Of a stretch of DNA of 64,000 nucleotides, positions 50,513-57,947 are shown piece after piece (position 1 is the stretch's first letter; each line of letters begins with the position of its first letter). Position numbers and translations under genes: made by a program. This stretch comes from JACDER01 sp036394915. Lineage in GTDB: Bacteria; Actinomycetota; Thermoleophilia; Gaiellales; Gaiellaceae. The stretch covers positions 1 through 64,000 of the forward strand of contig DASWEE010000061.1 of NCBI GenBank assembly GCA_036394915.1, given 5' to 3'. The notes under the pieces are model-generated. The model was not told the DNA's origin, did no database searches, and was given only the letters and a program-made list of their open reading frames with translations.

Positions 50513-51919
50513 GTGGTGGCGCGAGACTCTGCCTATGCGGTGACCCTCGCCGCCGCCCTTTTCGTCTTCGCCGGATGCGGCGGCGGATCGCACTCGGGCA
50601 CCCCGACGACGGCGCAGAAGACCGGCGCGACGATCTTCGCCGACTCCGGCTGCGGCACCTGCCACACGCTCGCGGCCTCCGGCTCGACCGGAACGGTGGG
50701 TCCCAACCTGGACCAAGTCAAGCCGAGCAAGGCGATCGTCGCAGCGCAGGTCAAGAGCGGCGGCGGCGGGATGCCGTCTTTCGCGGGCAAGCTGAGCAAC
50801 CAGCAGATCGACGAGCTCGCGGCGTACGTGTCCAGCTCCGCGGCGGCGCAGACGAACGTCGTTCCGGTCGGCTTCAAGCCAAACAAGACCAAGCTCGGCG
50901 ACTGCAAGACGGCGGACGCCGCCTGCTATTTGCAGGCTTTCGGGAACCTCGCGTACACGAAGGGGCCCGCCGACGCTCTGCGCCTCCTCCAGGAGAAGAT
51001 CGGCACCGACCCGGCAATCGAGGCGACCTGCCACCCGATCGCGCACACGATCGGCGCAGGCGCGCTCCTCCGCTACAAGGGCAACGTCGGCAAGGCCTTC
51101 GCGGCCGGCAACCCGACCTGCGGCTCCGGCTACTACCACGGGCTCCTGCAGTGGAAGCTCGCCGGGCTGAACCGGGCACAGGTGGCGCCCGTGGCCCGCA
51201 CGGTCTGCTCGAGCGCCGAGATCCGCGCGAACGCCTACGACTACTACCAGTGCGTGCACGGGCTCGGGCACGGGCTGATGCTGTACACGCGCTACGACCT
51301 CCCGGGCGCGCTGAAGCTCTGCCACGAGCTCCTGACGAGCTACGACCAGACCTCGTGCACGGGCGGCGTCTTCATGGAGAACCAGCAGTCGTCCTACGGG
51401 ATCAGGTCGAAGTGGCTGAAGAAAGACGACCTGCTCTATCCCTGCGACATCGTCGCGCGGGAGAACAAGCTGTACTGCTACCTGCTCGTCACGTCCTACA
51501 TCCTGCCCCAGGTCGGCTGGGACTGGACGAAGGCGGCAGACTGGTGCCGCAAGAGCGACTCGGGCTTCGTCGCCTATTGCTTCCAGTCCTACGGGCGGGA
51601 TGCGTCGGGCCAGGCGCGCGAAGAGCCCGACGGGATCCTCAAGAACTGCAGCCACGCCGGGAGCGGCGAGCGCGAGTGCATCTTCGGCGCCGTGCGAGAC
51701 ATCCTCAACAACAGCCCGACCGACGTCCGCTCGCGGGAGCTATGCACGAAGGTGGCGGCCGAGTTCCGCTCCTACTGCACGTACGGGATCGGCTCGATGG
51801 TCGGGGCGTACTACTCGACGCCGGCCGAGAGGAGGACGGCGTGCGTCAAGTTCTCGCCCCCCAGCGACCTGTCGGAGTGCATCAAGGGAGCCGCCTCGGC
51901 TACGAGGCCGACGAAGTAA
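50513..51919 (+). CDS. lipoprotein: cytochrome c domain fused to an unrecognised Cys/His-rich domain
   Basis: A 468-residue protein with a lipobox ending at Cys22 (LFVFAGC). Residues 36-115 form a class I cytochrome c with haem motif C47GTCH51 and a likely Met ligand in GGGGMPSFAGKL. The remaining 340 residues are a Cys/His-rich domain I do not recognise: CHPIAHTIGAG, GYYHGLLQW, CVHGLGHGLM, SCTGGVFMEN and repeated single Cys (LYPCDIV, CYLLV, DWCRKSD, YCFQSY, RECIFGAV, YCTYGIG). The same domain is encoded by the convergent gene that overlaps its end by 20 bp. The cytochrome part is close to that of the 62.8-kb diheme lipoprotein. An extracytoplasmic redox or metal role is inferred. Confidence 0.85.
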   Translation: MVARDSAYAVTLAAALFVFAGCGGGSHSGTPTTAQKTGATIFADSGCGTCHTLAASGSTGTVGPNLDQVKPSKAIVAAQVKSGGGGMPSFAGKLSNQQIDELAAYVSSSAAAQTNVVPVGFKPNKTKLGDCKTADAACYLQAFGNLAYTKGPADALRLLQEKIGTDPAIEATCHPIAHTIGAGALLRYKGNVGKAFAAGNPTCGSGYYHGLLQWKLAGLNRAQVAPVARTVCSSAEIRANAYDYYQCVHGLGHGLMLYTRYDLPGALKLCHELLTSYDQTSCTGGVFMENQQSSYGIRSKWLKKDDLLYPCDIVARENKLYCYLLVTSYILPQVGWDWTKAADWCRKSDSGFVAYCFQSYGRDASGQAREEPDGILKNCSHAGSGERECIFGAVRDILNNSPTDVRSRELCTKVAAEFRSYCTYGIGSMVGAYYSTPAERRTACVKFSPPSDLSECIKGAASATRPTK

Positions 51920-53438
51920 CCACGATCGTCCCCTTCGTCTCGGGCAAGAGGTGGTTGTGGTAGCCCCATCGGCCGACGCGGTCGAACGTGAACGACCAAG
52001 AGCCGCCCGGTTCGACCGTGTTGAGCGCGTCGAAGCCCGGATAGTCGGTGTGGATCGGATGCGGATCGGATGCGGGCCAGTAGCCCTGCCCGCTGTCGTT
52101 GACGAACGCGACGGTCTGGCCCTCCTTGATCTGGAGGACCCGCGGTGAGAAGCCGCTGCTCGTCATGTGGACAGTGGCGCTCGCCTTCTGCGTGGACGAA
52201 TTCGATTGCGTCTGCGTGCGCGTCTTCGGCACCGTAATCGGCTTCACCGGCAGCCGACCTTGCGTCACCCCAGCCACACAATCGCTCCTGTGTGAGCCGG
52301 TGCACCGGGCACGAGCCTCGTCTGCGCTCGCCGTCCTCCTAGCGAGGTTGACACCGATCTCACGGAAACAGGTCGACTGGGCGCGGCCGGTGAGCGCACA
52401 AAAGACATTCGAACGTGTCACGTCGAGCTGGTCGAAATTGGCGAGGTTGTCGACTCCGCCCAGCACGCAGTCCTTCTGCAACCGCGCCGGAAAGCGCGTG
52501 CAGAGCGACCAGGCGATCTGCTCGAACGAGCCCTTCGTGCGAGGGACGAATTCGACCTGCCAGCTCGGATTCGTGACCATCAGTCCGATGCTCTGGGCGC
52601 AGATCGAGACGTAGGGGCTAGGGGCCGCGAGGCAGTAGCGCGCCATCTTGCTGATGTCGTCTCCGGCGAGGTAGGCGAGCCAGCCCGCCTGGTTGATGAA
52701 GCACTCGAGCCGGTAGGCCGTCTGGACACGCGTGCAGGGCCGCAGCGGCTGCGTCTTCGAGAAGACCCCGGGGCGCGCCTGGTGCCGCATCTCGGCGTTG
52801 ACGTTCTCCATGAAGACGCCCTGCCAGCAACCGTCGGCGGCGCTCGGGCTCCCGAGCGTGTTGCAGACGGCGAGCGAGGCCTGCAGGTCGTTCCCCCGGG
52901 CCATCATCACGCCGTGTCCGACCCCGTGCCAGCAGGAGAACGTCGGCACGAGCGGCCCGCCCGGGTTGGCGGAGTTGCAGATCACGCTCGCGGCCTTGCT
53001 GGGGGTCGCAGTGTGGCCGAGCACGTAGATGAAGAACCCGTGCACGCAGCCGTAGTTGAAGGTCTGAGGGCAGAGGTTGAACGCGCGCTTGTTCGCGCCG
53101 AAGCTCTGCGCTGTTGTCTGCCCGACGAGGTGGGCGAGCTGGTGCGTGTCGAAGGCGGGGTCGATCTGCCCGGTCTGCTCCAGCGACCCGAGCACGCCGA
53201 GGGAGGCATGCGGACCGTAGTGCTTCGTCAGCTTGGTCAGGTAGGCAATCGCGCACTGCTCGTTGTTCTTAGCGCATCCGTACGGCTGACGCTCGAGCGT
53301 CTGCAGGGAGTACGAGTCCGGGGCGCGGTAGCTCGTGTCGAGCCCGGCCGTCTGCGCTTTCGAGCCGCCACAGGCGGCGAGGACGAGCAGAAGTACGAGC
53401 ACGAGCAACGGCGCTGCGCGCCGGCCGAGAGCTTCCAT
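51900..53438 (-). CDS. lipoprotein: Cys/His-rich domain fused to a C-terminal cupredoxin-like domain
   Basis: A 512-residue protein with a lipobox ending at Cys23 (LVLAAC). Residues about 50-390 align with the domain of the convergent cytochrome protein: THQLAHLVGQ, GCVHGFFIYVLGH, CWHGVGHGVMM, GCWQGVFMEN, LRPCTRVQ, ARYCLAA, KDCVLGGVDN and TCFREIG. A Thr/Ser/Gln linker leads to a 95-residue cupredoxin-like domain with FSPRVLQIKEGQTVAFVN, DPHPIHTDYPGFD and RWGYHNHLLPETKGTIVV; several His could bind copper, but the type 1 Cys ligand is absent. It starts 10 bp after the sufD stop on the same strand, so it may belong to the suf transcript. Confidence 0.83.
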   Translation of the reverse strand: MEALGRRAAPLLVLVLLLVLAACGGSKAQTAGLDTSYRAPDSYSLQTLERQPYGCAKNNEQCAIAYLTKLTKHYGPHASLGVLGSLEQTGQIDPAFDTHQLAHLVGQTTAQSFGANKRAFNLCPQTFNYGCVHGFFIYVLGHTATPSKAASVICNSANPGGPLVPTFSCWHGVGHGVMMARGNDLQASLAVCNTLGSPSAADGCWQGVFMENVNAEMRHQARPGVFSKTQPLRPCTRVQTAYRLECFINQAGWLAYLAGDDISKMARYCLAAPSPYVSICAQSIGLMVTNPSWQVEFVPRTKGSFEQIAWSLCTRFPARLQKDCVLGGVDNLANFDQLDVTRSNVFCALTGRAQSTCFREIGVNLARRTASADEARARCTGSHRSDCVAGVTQGRLPVKPITVPKTRTQTQSNSSTQKASATVHMTSSGFSPRVLQIKEGQTVAFVNDSGQGYWPASDPHPIHTDYPGFDALNTVEPGGSWSFTFDRVGRWGYHNHLLPETKGTIVVTSSAS

Positions 53439-53448
53439 CGAGAACAGG

Positions 53449-54618
53449 TTAGCCGCGCGGGATGCGGGCTTCGAGCGCTTCCCCGAGCGCCTCGCGCACC
53501 GGCTCGAGCTCGATCCGGCTGAGCAGGTCCGTGAAGAACCCGCGCACGATCAGCCGCTCCGCCTCGCCGCGGGGAAGACCGCGCGCCATCAGGTAGAAGA
53601 GCTGGTCTCGGTCGACCTGGCCGATTGTCGCGCCGTGCGTACAGCGGACGTCGTTGGCCTCGATCTCGAGCCCGGGGATCGAGTCCGCATGAGCCTGCTC
53701 GGACAGGAGCAGGTTGCGGTTCTCCTGGTAGGCGTTCGTCCGCTGCGCCTCCTTCTCGACCTTGATCATCCCGCGCCAGACGACCGTCGCCTGGTCACGG
53801 AGCGCTCCCTTGAAGGCGAAGTCGGACGTCGTGTTCGGAGCAATGTGCTCCTGGAAGGTGTCGTAGTCGAGGTGCTGGGACCCGTCGGCGAAGTAGGCGC
53901 CCGTGACGCGGGAGGTCGCGCCCTCGCCCGCCAGGTCGTTCTCGATCCGAACCTTGCCCTTCTTGGTGCCGAACCCGGCCGTGACCCAGTCGAGCTCGGC
54001 GTCGCGCCCGACGCGGGCGCGGTTGGAGGAGAAGTGCCAGGTGTCGAGCGAGTAGTTCTGCACCGAGACGTACTCCACCTTGGCCGCCTGCTCGACGAAC
54101 AGCTCGACGACGGCGTTCGAATACGCCTCGAGCTCGGGCGACGCGGACGTGTACTCCTCGATCAGGGTGAAGCGGCTCTCGGGCTCTGCGATCACGAGCA
54201 TCCGCCAGAAGAGCGCTCCGTTCGCCGCGGTATTCGCGATCCGCACGTACAGGGGCTCCTCCAGGACGACGCCCTTCGGAACGTGGACGAGCAGGCCGTG
54301 CTTCCACGCGGCGGCGTTGTGGGCGGCGAACTTCTCGTCGGCGCCGACGAGCTCGCCGAGCCGCGGATGGTCGGCCAGCGGCTCGAAGGTGATTCCGTCG
54401 GGAGCGCGCTCAATCTCGATCCCGGCCTCGGTCACAGTCGCGACGGCGAGCGAGTCGATCTCCACCAGCCCCTTAACAGGGACTGTCCCTCGGACCTGGC
54501 CGTTCGAGACGAAGGCGTCGGGATCGAAGCCGCTGAGATCCGTGAAGCGCCACGCTTCCTCGGACGTCGTCGGTAGTGGCAGCGCGCGGTAGCGCTCGAG
54601 CGCTTCCGTCCTAGTCAT
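53449..54618 (-). CDS. sufD: Fe-S assembly scaffold SufD
   Basis: A 389-residue SufD/SufB-family beta-helix protein that works with SufB and SufC. Family sequence includes EEAWRFTDLSGFD, GLLVHVPKGVVLEEPLYV, VSVQNYSLDTWHFSSNRA, FGTKKGKVRIENDL, RTNAYQENRNLLLS, CTHGATIGQVDRDQLFYLMARGL (blocks: THGATIGQVDRDQLFY and MARGLPRGEAERLI). Within its N-terminal part, 54472-54492 (reading RGTVPVKG) is a 21-bp repeat also present at 32990-33010. Its start overlaps the VOC gene stop. Confidence 0.94.
   Translation of the reverse strand: MTRTEALERYRALPLPTTSEEAWRFTDLSGFDPDAFVSNGQVRGTVPVKGLVEIDSLAVATVTEAGIEIERAPDGITFEPLADHPRLGELVGADEKFAAHNAAAWKHGLLVHVPKGVVLEEPLYVRIANTAANGALFWRMLVIAEPESRFTLIEEYTSASPELEAYSNAVVELFVEQAAKVEYVSVQNYSLDTWHFSSNRARVGRDAELDWVTAGFGTKKGKVRIENDLAGEGATSRVTGAYFADGSQHLDYDTFQEHIAPNTTSDFAFKGALRDQATVVWRGMIKVEKEAQRTNAYQENRNLLLSEQAHADSIPGLEIEANDVRCTHGATIGQVDRDQLFYLMARGLPRGEAERLIVRGFFTDLLSRIELEPVREALGEALEARIPRG
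54472..54492. repeat. 21-bp repeat embedded in sufD codons
   Basis: CTTAACAGGGACTGTCCCTC (plus a final G) is the exact reverse complement of 32990-33010. Within sufD it encodes part of VRGTVPVKGL. An exact 21-bp match at unrelated loci is very unlikely by chance, so a mobile repeat seems to have entered the coding sequence in frame. Confidence 0.75.
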
Positions 54619-54979
54619 TGGGGGCGTAGCGGCGGTGCAACATCAGCGCGTTCCCCTCGGAGTCCTCGAAGAACGCCATGTGGCAGACACCGGTGTCGTG
54701 TACGTCTCCCTGAAACTGGACGCCGGCCTCCTCGAGCTGCTTCCGCGCCGCCGCGACATCGGGGACGCGCAGCGCGATATGAGCCTTGTGCGGACTGAAC
54801 TCGGTGCCGAACGTGGTCGGGTCGACGAGGTAGAGGCTGACGTTCCCACTCTCGATCTCCGGGAAGCCTTTGTCCCACGACGGGCTGTGCATGCCGAGCG
54901 TGTCCCGGTAGAACCGCTTCGCCCGTTCAATGTCCTGCACCGGCACCGACACGAAGTCGGTGCGCTCGACCTCGATCAA
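54611..54979 (-). CDS. VOC superfamily (glyoxalase/dioxygenase-like) protein
   Basis: A 122-residue protein with the paired beta-alpha-beta VOC fold: DFVSVPVQDIERAKRFYRDTLGM, FPEIESGNVSLYLVD, HIALRVPDVAAARKQLEEAGV and MAFFEDSEGNALMLHRRY (given in blocks). VOC members are metal enzymes such as glyoxalases and dioxygenases; the substrate is unknown. The TTG start at 54979 overlaps TGA of a duplicated sufB 3' end (TTGA), showing it once overlapped sufB directly. It ends overlapping sufD by 8 bp. Confidence 0.87.
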   Translation of the reverse strand: MIEVERTDFVSVPVQDIERAKRFYRDTLGMHSPSWDKGFPEIESGNVSLYLVDPTTFGTEFSPHKAHIALRVPDVAAARKQLEEAGVQFQGDVHDTGVCHMAFFEDSEGNALMLHRRYAPND

Positions 54980-55159
54980 CCGACCGAGCCCTCCATCTGC
55001 AGTAGCACGGGGGAAACCATGTTTCCCCCGTGAGCCCCCTTCTTCTTGCTTGTGTTGCCAAGTAGCTCGGTTGGGCTCCCGCCGGGCAAAGCCCGGCTCC
55101 GCCCGCGACGGCTGGCTGGCAAGACTGATGGTTTAACCAACCGAACCTTCCATCTGCAG
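54976..55159. repeat. family A repeat between sufB and VOC, flanked by duplicated sufB 3' end
   Basis: 54976-55002 and 55133-55159 are 27-bp copies of the sufB 3' end that both encode LQMEGSVG and stop. Their four differences are all synonymous (GAG/GAA, GGC/GGT, GTC/GTT, TGA/TAA). Between them lies a family A element: hairpin CACGGGGGAAACCATG from 55006 to 55032, GAGCCCCCTTCTT, and GGGCAAAGCCCGGCTCCGCC near 55084. The VOC-proximal copy overlaps the VOC start, so it is likely the ancestral end. Confidence 0.8.
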
Positions 55160-56551
55160 CTGGATGAGGCGGTTCATTTCTACGGCGTACTCCAAAGGGA
55201 GCTCCTTCGTGATCGGCTCGACGAACCCGGAGACGACCATCGCCGAGGCCTCGGCCTCGGTCAGCCCGCGGGACATGAGATAGAAGAGCTGCTCCTCGCC
55301 GATCTTCGACACCGTCGCCTCGTGCTCGGCCGAGACGTCGTTCTCGTCGATGCGGATGTACGGATAGGTGTCGGAGCGCGACTCCTCGTCGAGGATCAGC
55401 GCGTCGCAGACGACCTTCGACTTGGCGCCGTGCGCGCCCTTGGCCACCTCGAGCAGCCCGCGATATCCGGCGCGCCCGCCGTTCTTGGAGATCGACTTGG
55501 ACGTGATCACGGACGAGGTGTTCGGAGCGACGTGGACGGCCTTGCCACCCGCATCCTGGTGCTGGCCCTGGCCGGCAAACGCGATCGACAGCACTTCGCC
55601 GTGCGCGCCGTTGCCCATCAGCCAGATCGCCGGGTACTTCATCGTCAGCTTGGAGCCGAGGTTCCCGTCCACCCACTCCATCGTCGCCTCCTCGTGGGCC
55701 ACAGCCCGCTTGGTGACGAGGTTGTAGACATTGTTCGACCAGTTCTGAATCGTGGTGTAGCGGCAGCGCGCGCCCTTCTCGACGATGATCTCGACCACGG
55801 CCGAGTGGAGCGAGTCGCTCGAGTAGATCGGCGCGGTGCAACCCTCGACGTAGTGCACGTAGGCGCCCTCGTCGACGATGATCAGCGTGCGCTCGAACTG
55901 GCCCATGTTCTCCGCGTTGATGCGGAAGTAGGCCTGGAGCGGCATCTCGATCGTGACGCCCGGCGGGACGTAGATGAACGAGCCGCCCGACCAGACGGCC
56001 GAGTTGAGCGCGGCGAACTTGTTGTCGTTCTGCGGGATGATCTTGCCGAAGTACTTCTTGACGATGTCCTCGTGCTCGCGCAGGCCCGAATCCATGTCGA
56101 GGAAGAGCACGCCCTGGTTCGTCAGCTCCTCCTGCAGCTTGTGGTAGACGACCTCGGACTCGTACTGGGCGCCGACGCCGGCCAGGTACTTCTTCTCCGC
56201 CTCCGGGATCCCGAGCTTGTCCCAGGTGTCCTTGATGTCGGCCGGAAGATCTTCCCAGGCGTCGGCCTGGTTCTCGGTCGGCTTGATGTAGTAGAAGATC
56301 GAGTCGAAGTCGATCCCGGCGACGTTGCCGCCCCACGTGGGCAGCGGGCGCGCGTTGAAGTACTCGAGCGACTTGTGGCGGAACTTCCGCATCCAGTCGG
56401 GCTCGTCCTTGTGGGAGGAGATCGCGTCGACCAGCTCGTGCGAGAGCCCGCGGCCGGACTTGAAGAAGTAGTCCTCGGGGACGCTGAAGCCGTACTTGAC
56501 CTCGTAGTCGGATCCGATTCCCTTGACGATCTCAGTCTCTGTAACGGCCAC
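55133..56551 (-). CDS. sufB: Fe-S assembly scaffold SufB
   Basis: A 472-residue SufB, the main scaffold of the SufBC(2)D complex. Typical blocks are GLSHELVDAISSHKDEPDWM, KSLEYFNARPLPTWGG, DIKDTWDKLGIPEAEKKYLAGVGAQYESE (as blocks PADIKDTWDKLGIPEAEKK and VGAQYESEVVYH), QNDNKFAALNSAVWSGGSFIYVPPG, EGCTAPIYSSDSLHSAVVEI and NVYNLVTKRAVAHE. The GTG start overlaps the sufC stop by one base. The last eight codons and stop have a near-identical copy 130 bp downstream beyond a repeat element. Confidence 0.96.
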   Translation of the reverse strand: MAVTETEIVKGIGSDYEVKYGFSVPEDYFFKSGRGLSHELVDAISSHKDEPDWMRKFRHKSLEYFNARPLPTWGGNVAGIDFDSIFYYIKPTENQADAWEDLPADIKDTWDKLGIPEAEKKYLAGVGAQYESEVVYHKLQEELTNQGVLFLDMDSGLREHEDIVKKYFGKIIPQNDNKFAALNSAVWSGGSFIYVPPGVTIEMPLQAYFRINAENMGQFERTLIIVDEGAYVHYVEGCTAPIYSSDSLHSAVVEIIVEKGARCRYTTIQNWSNNVYNLVTKRAVAHEEATMEWVDGNLGSKLTMKYPAIWLMGNGAHGEVLSIAFAGQGQHQDAGGKAVHVAPNTSSVITSKSISKNGGRAGYRGLLEVAKGAHGAKSKVVCDALILDEESRSDTYPYIRIDENDVSAEHEATVSKIGEEQLFYLMSRGLTEAEASAMVVSGFVEPITKELPLEYAVEMNRLIQLQMEGSVG

Positions 56552-57327
56552 TAGGCGGGCCCCTTCCCGTTGCTGCCAAAACCTTCGTAACCCTCGGCCT
56601 CGAGCTTCTGCGCAAGCTCCGGGCCACCTTCCTCAACGATACCCCCGTTTACGAACACATGCACGTAATCGGGCGTGATGTAGTTGAGGATCCGCTGATA
56701 GTGGGTGATCACGACCGCGCCCATCTGGGGGCTGACCAGCCGGCCCACGCCCTCGGCGACGGTCTTGAGCGCGTCGATGTCGAGCCCCGAGTCGGTCTCG
56801 TCGAGGATCGCCATCCGCGGCTTCAGCATCGCCATCTGCAGAATCTCCACCCGCTTCTTCTCGCCGCCCGAGAACCCGTCGTTGATGTACCGAGACGCGA
56901 GCTCGCGCGAGACCTTGAGGTCGTCCATCGCGGCAAGCAGCTCCTTGCGGAACTCGGGCACGCGCACCGGGTCGTCCTCGCCGCCCGCCCGCGCCTTGCG
57001 GACCGCGTTGATCGCCGAACGGAGGAAGCTCGTCACCGTAACGCCGGGGATTGCGTGCGGATACTGGAACGCGAGAAAGATCCCGCGCTGCGCGCGCTCG
57101 TCCGGCCCCATCTCGACGACGTTCTCGCCGTCGAAGAGGATCTCGCCCTCGGTGATCACGTAGCCGGGATGGCCCATCAGCGCGTAGGCGAGCGTCGACT
57201 TGCCCGACCCATTCGGGCCCATGATCGCGTGGATCTGGTTCGGGTCCACCCGCAGATCGACGCCCTTGACGATCTCGGTGCCGTCCTCGAGCGCGACGTG
57301 CAGGTTCTTGATCTCGAGCAATGCCAA
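56551..57327 (-). CDS. sufC: Fe-S assembly ATPase SufC
   Basis: A 258-residue ABC-type ATPase of the SUF complex. Walker A is GPNGSGKST, the Q-loop is FLAFQYPHAIPGV, the signature is FSGGEKKRVEILQMA and Walker B is MAILDETDSGLD, with the SufC-typical D in DETDSGLD. It starts at TTG 57327, with GGAAGGAGG about 11 bp upstream. It is the first gene of sufCB-VOC-sufD and is divergent from tatA; the roughly 100 bp between them must hold both promoters. No SufR-like regulator is seen nearby. Confidence 0.95.
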   Translation of the reverse strand: MALLEIKNLHVALEDGTEIVKGVDLRVDPNQIHAIMGPNGSGKSTLAYALMGHPGYVITEGEILFDGENVVEMGPDERAQRGIFLAFQYPHAIPGVTVTSFLRSAINAVRKARAGGEDDPVRVPEFRKELLAAMDDLKVSRELASRYINDGFSGGEKKRVEILQMAMLKPRMAILDETDSGLDIDALKTVAEGVGRLVSPQMGAVVITHYQRILNYITPDYVHVFVNGGIVEEGGPELAQKLEAEGYEGFGSNGKGPA

Positions 57328-57434
57328 CTTTGTGCGGTCCTCCTTCCCGATTTCTCTGGAAAAACGCGTGGGCTTCGTAACTCCATGGTACCGGTCGCCT
57401 ATCCGGCGACGAGCGTCCGCGCTATCCTCGACTC

Positions 57435-57659
57435 ATGAACGGCTGGTTCGGTCCCTGGGAGCTCCTGATCATCCTCGGCGTCGTGCTCTTGATCTTCGGC
57501 CCCAAGCGGCTACCGCAACTCGGGCGGTCGCTGGGTCGCGGCGCGCGCGAGTTCAAGGATTCGATCACGGGCCGCCACGACAAGGACGACAAGGACGACG
57601 AGCCCGCGGAGCTGCCGCCGCCGCCTGAGCCCGAACGCGAGAAGGAGAAGGTCTCCTAG
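57435..57659 (+). CDS. tatA: Sec-independent protein translocase TatA, first copy
   Basis: A 74-residue TatA: a short N-terminus (MNGWFGPWE), one membrane helix (LLIILGVVLLIFG), the hinge FGPKRLPQLGRSLGRG, an amphipathic helix (AREFKDSITG) and a charged acidic/Pro tail. TatA forms the translocation pore for folded proteins. The ATG lies 6 bp after a -10-like TATCCT (57423-57428), so the mRNA is probably leaderless. A close paralogue follows after 63 bp, then tatC. Confidence 0.92.
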   Translation: MNGWFGPWELLIILGVVLLIFGPKRLPQLGRSLGRGAREFKDSITGRHDKDDKDDEPAELPPPPEPEREKEKVS

Positions 57660-57722
57660 CTCACCACAGGCGACGGCCTTCTCACACGGGGTCGGGCGTG
57701 TCCACGGTGCTACCATCGCGGC

Positions 57723-57944
57723 ATGCCTGGCTGGATCGGACCATGGGAGATCCTGATCCTTCTCCTCGTCGTGCTGCTCATCTTCGGCCCCAAGCGGCTG
57801 CCCGAGCTGGGCCGCTCGCTCGGCCGTGGAATGCGCGAGTTCAAGAACTCGGTCAAGGAGATCGGCGGGGACGAGGACCACGACGACGTTACGCCGCCGC
57901 CGGCCGCCGAGCCGCGCGAGCGCGAGACCATCAACCCCACGTAG
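57723..57944 (+). CDS. tatA: Sec-independent protein translocase TatA, second copy
   Basis: A 73-residue paralogue of the preceding TatA (MPGWIGPWEILILLLVVLLIFG, FGPKRLPELGRSLGRG, MREFKNSVKEIG). The two share most of the first 45 residues and differ in the tail. It has its own -10-like TACCAT (57711-57716), 6 bp before ATG. One of the two may act as TatB, but neither carries the longer TatB helix, so both are called TatA. tatC follows 3 bp downstream. Confidence 0.91.
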   Translation: MPGWIGPWEILILLLVVLLIFGPKRLPELGRSLGRGMREFKNSVKEIGGDEDHDDVTPPPAAEPRERETINPT

Positions 57945-57947
57945 GGC

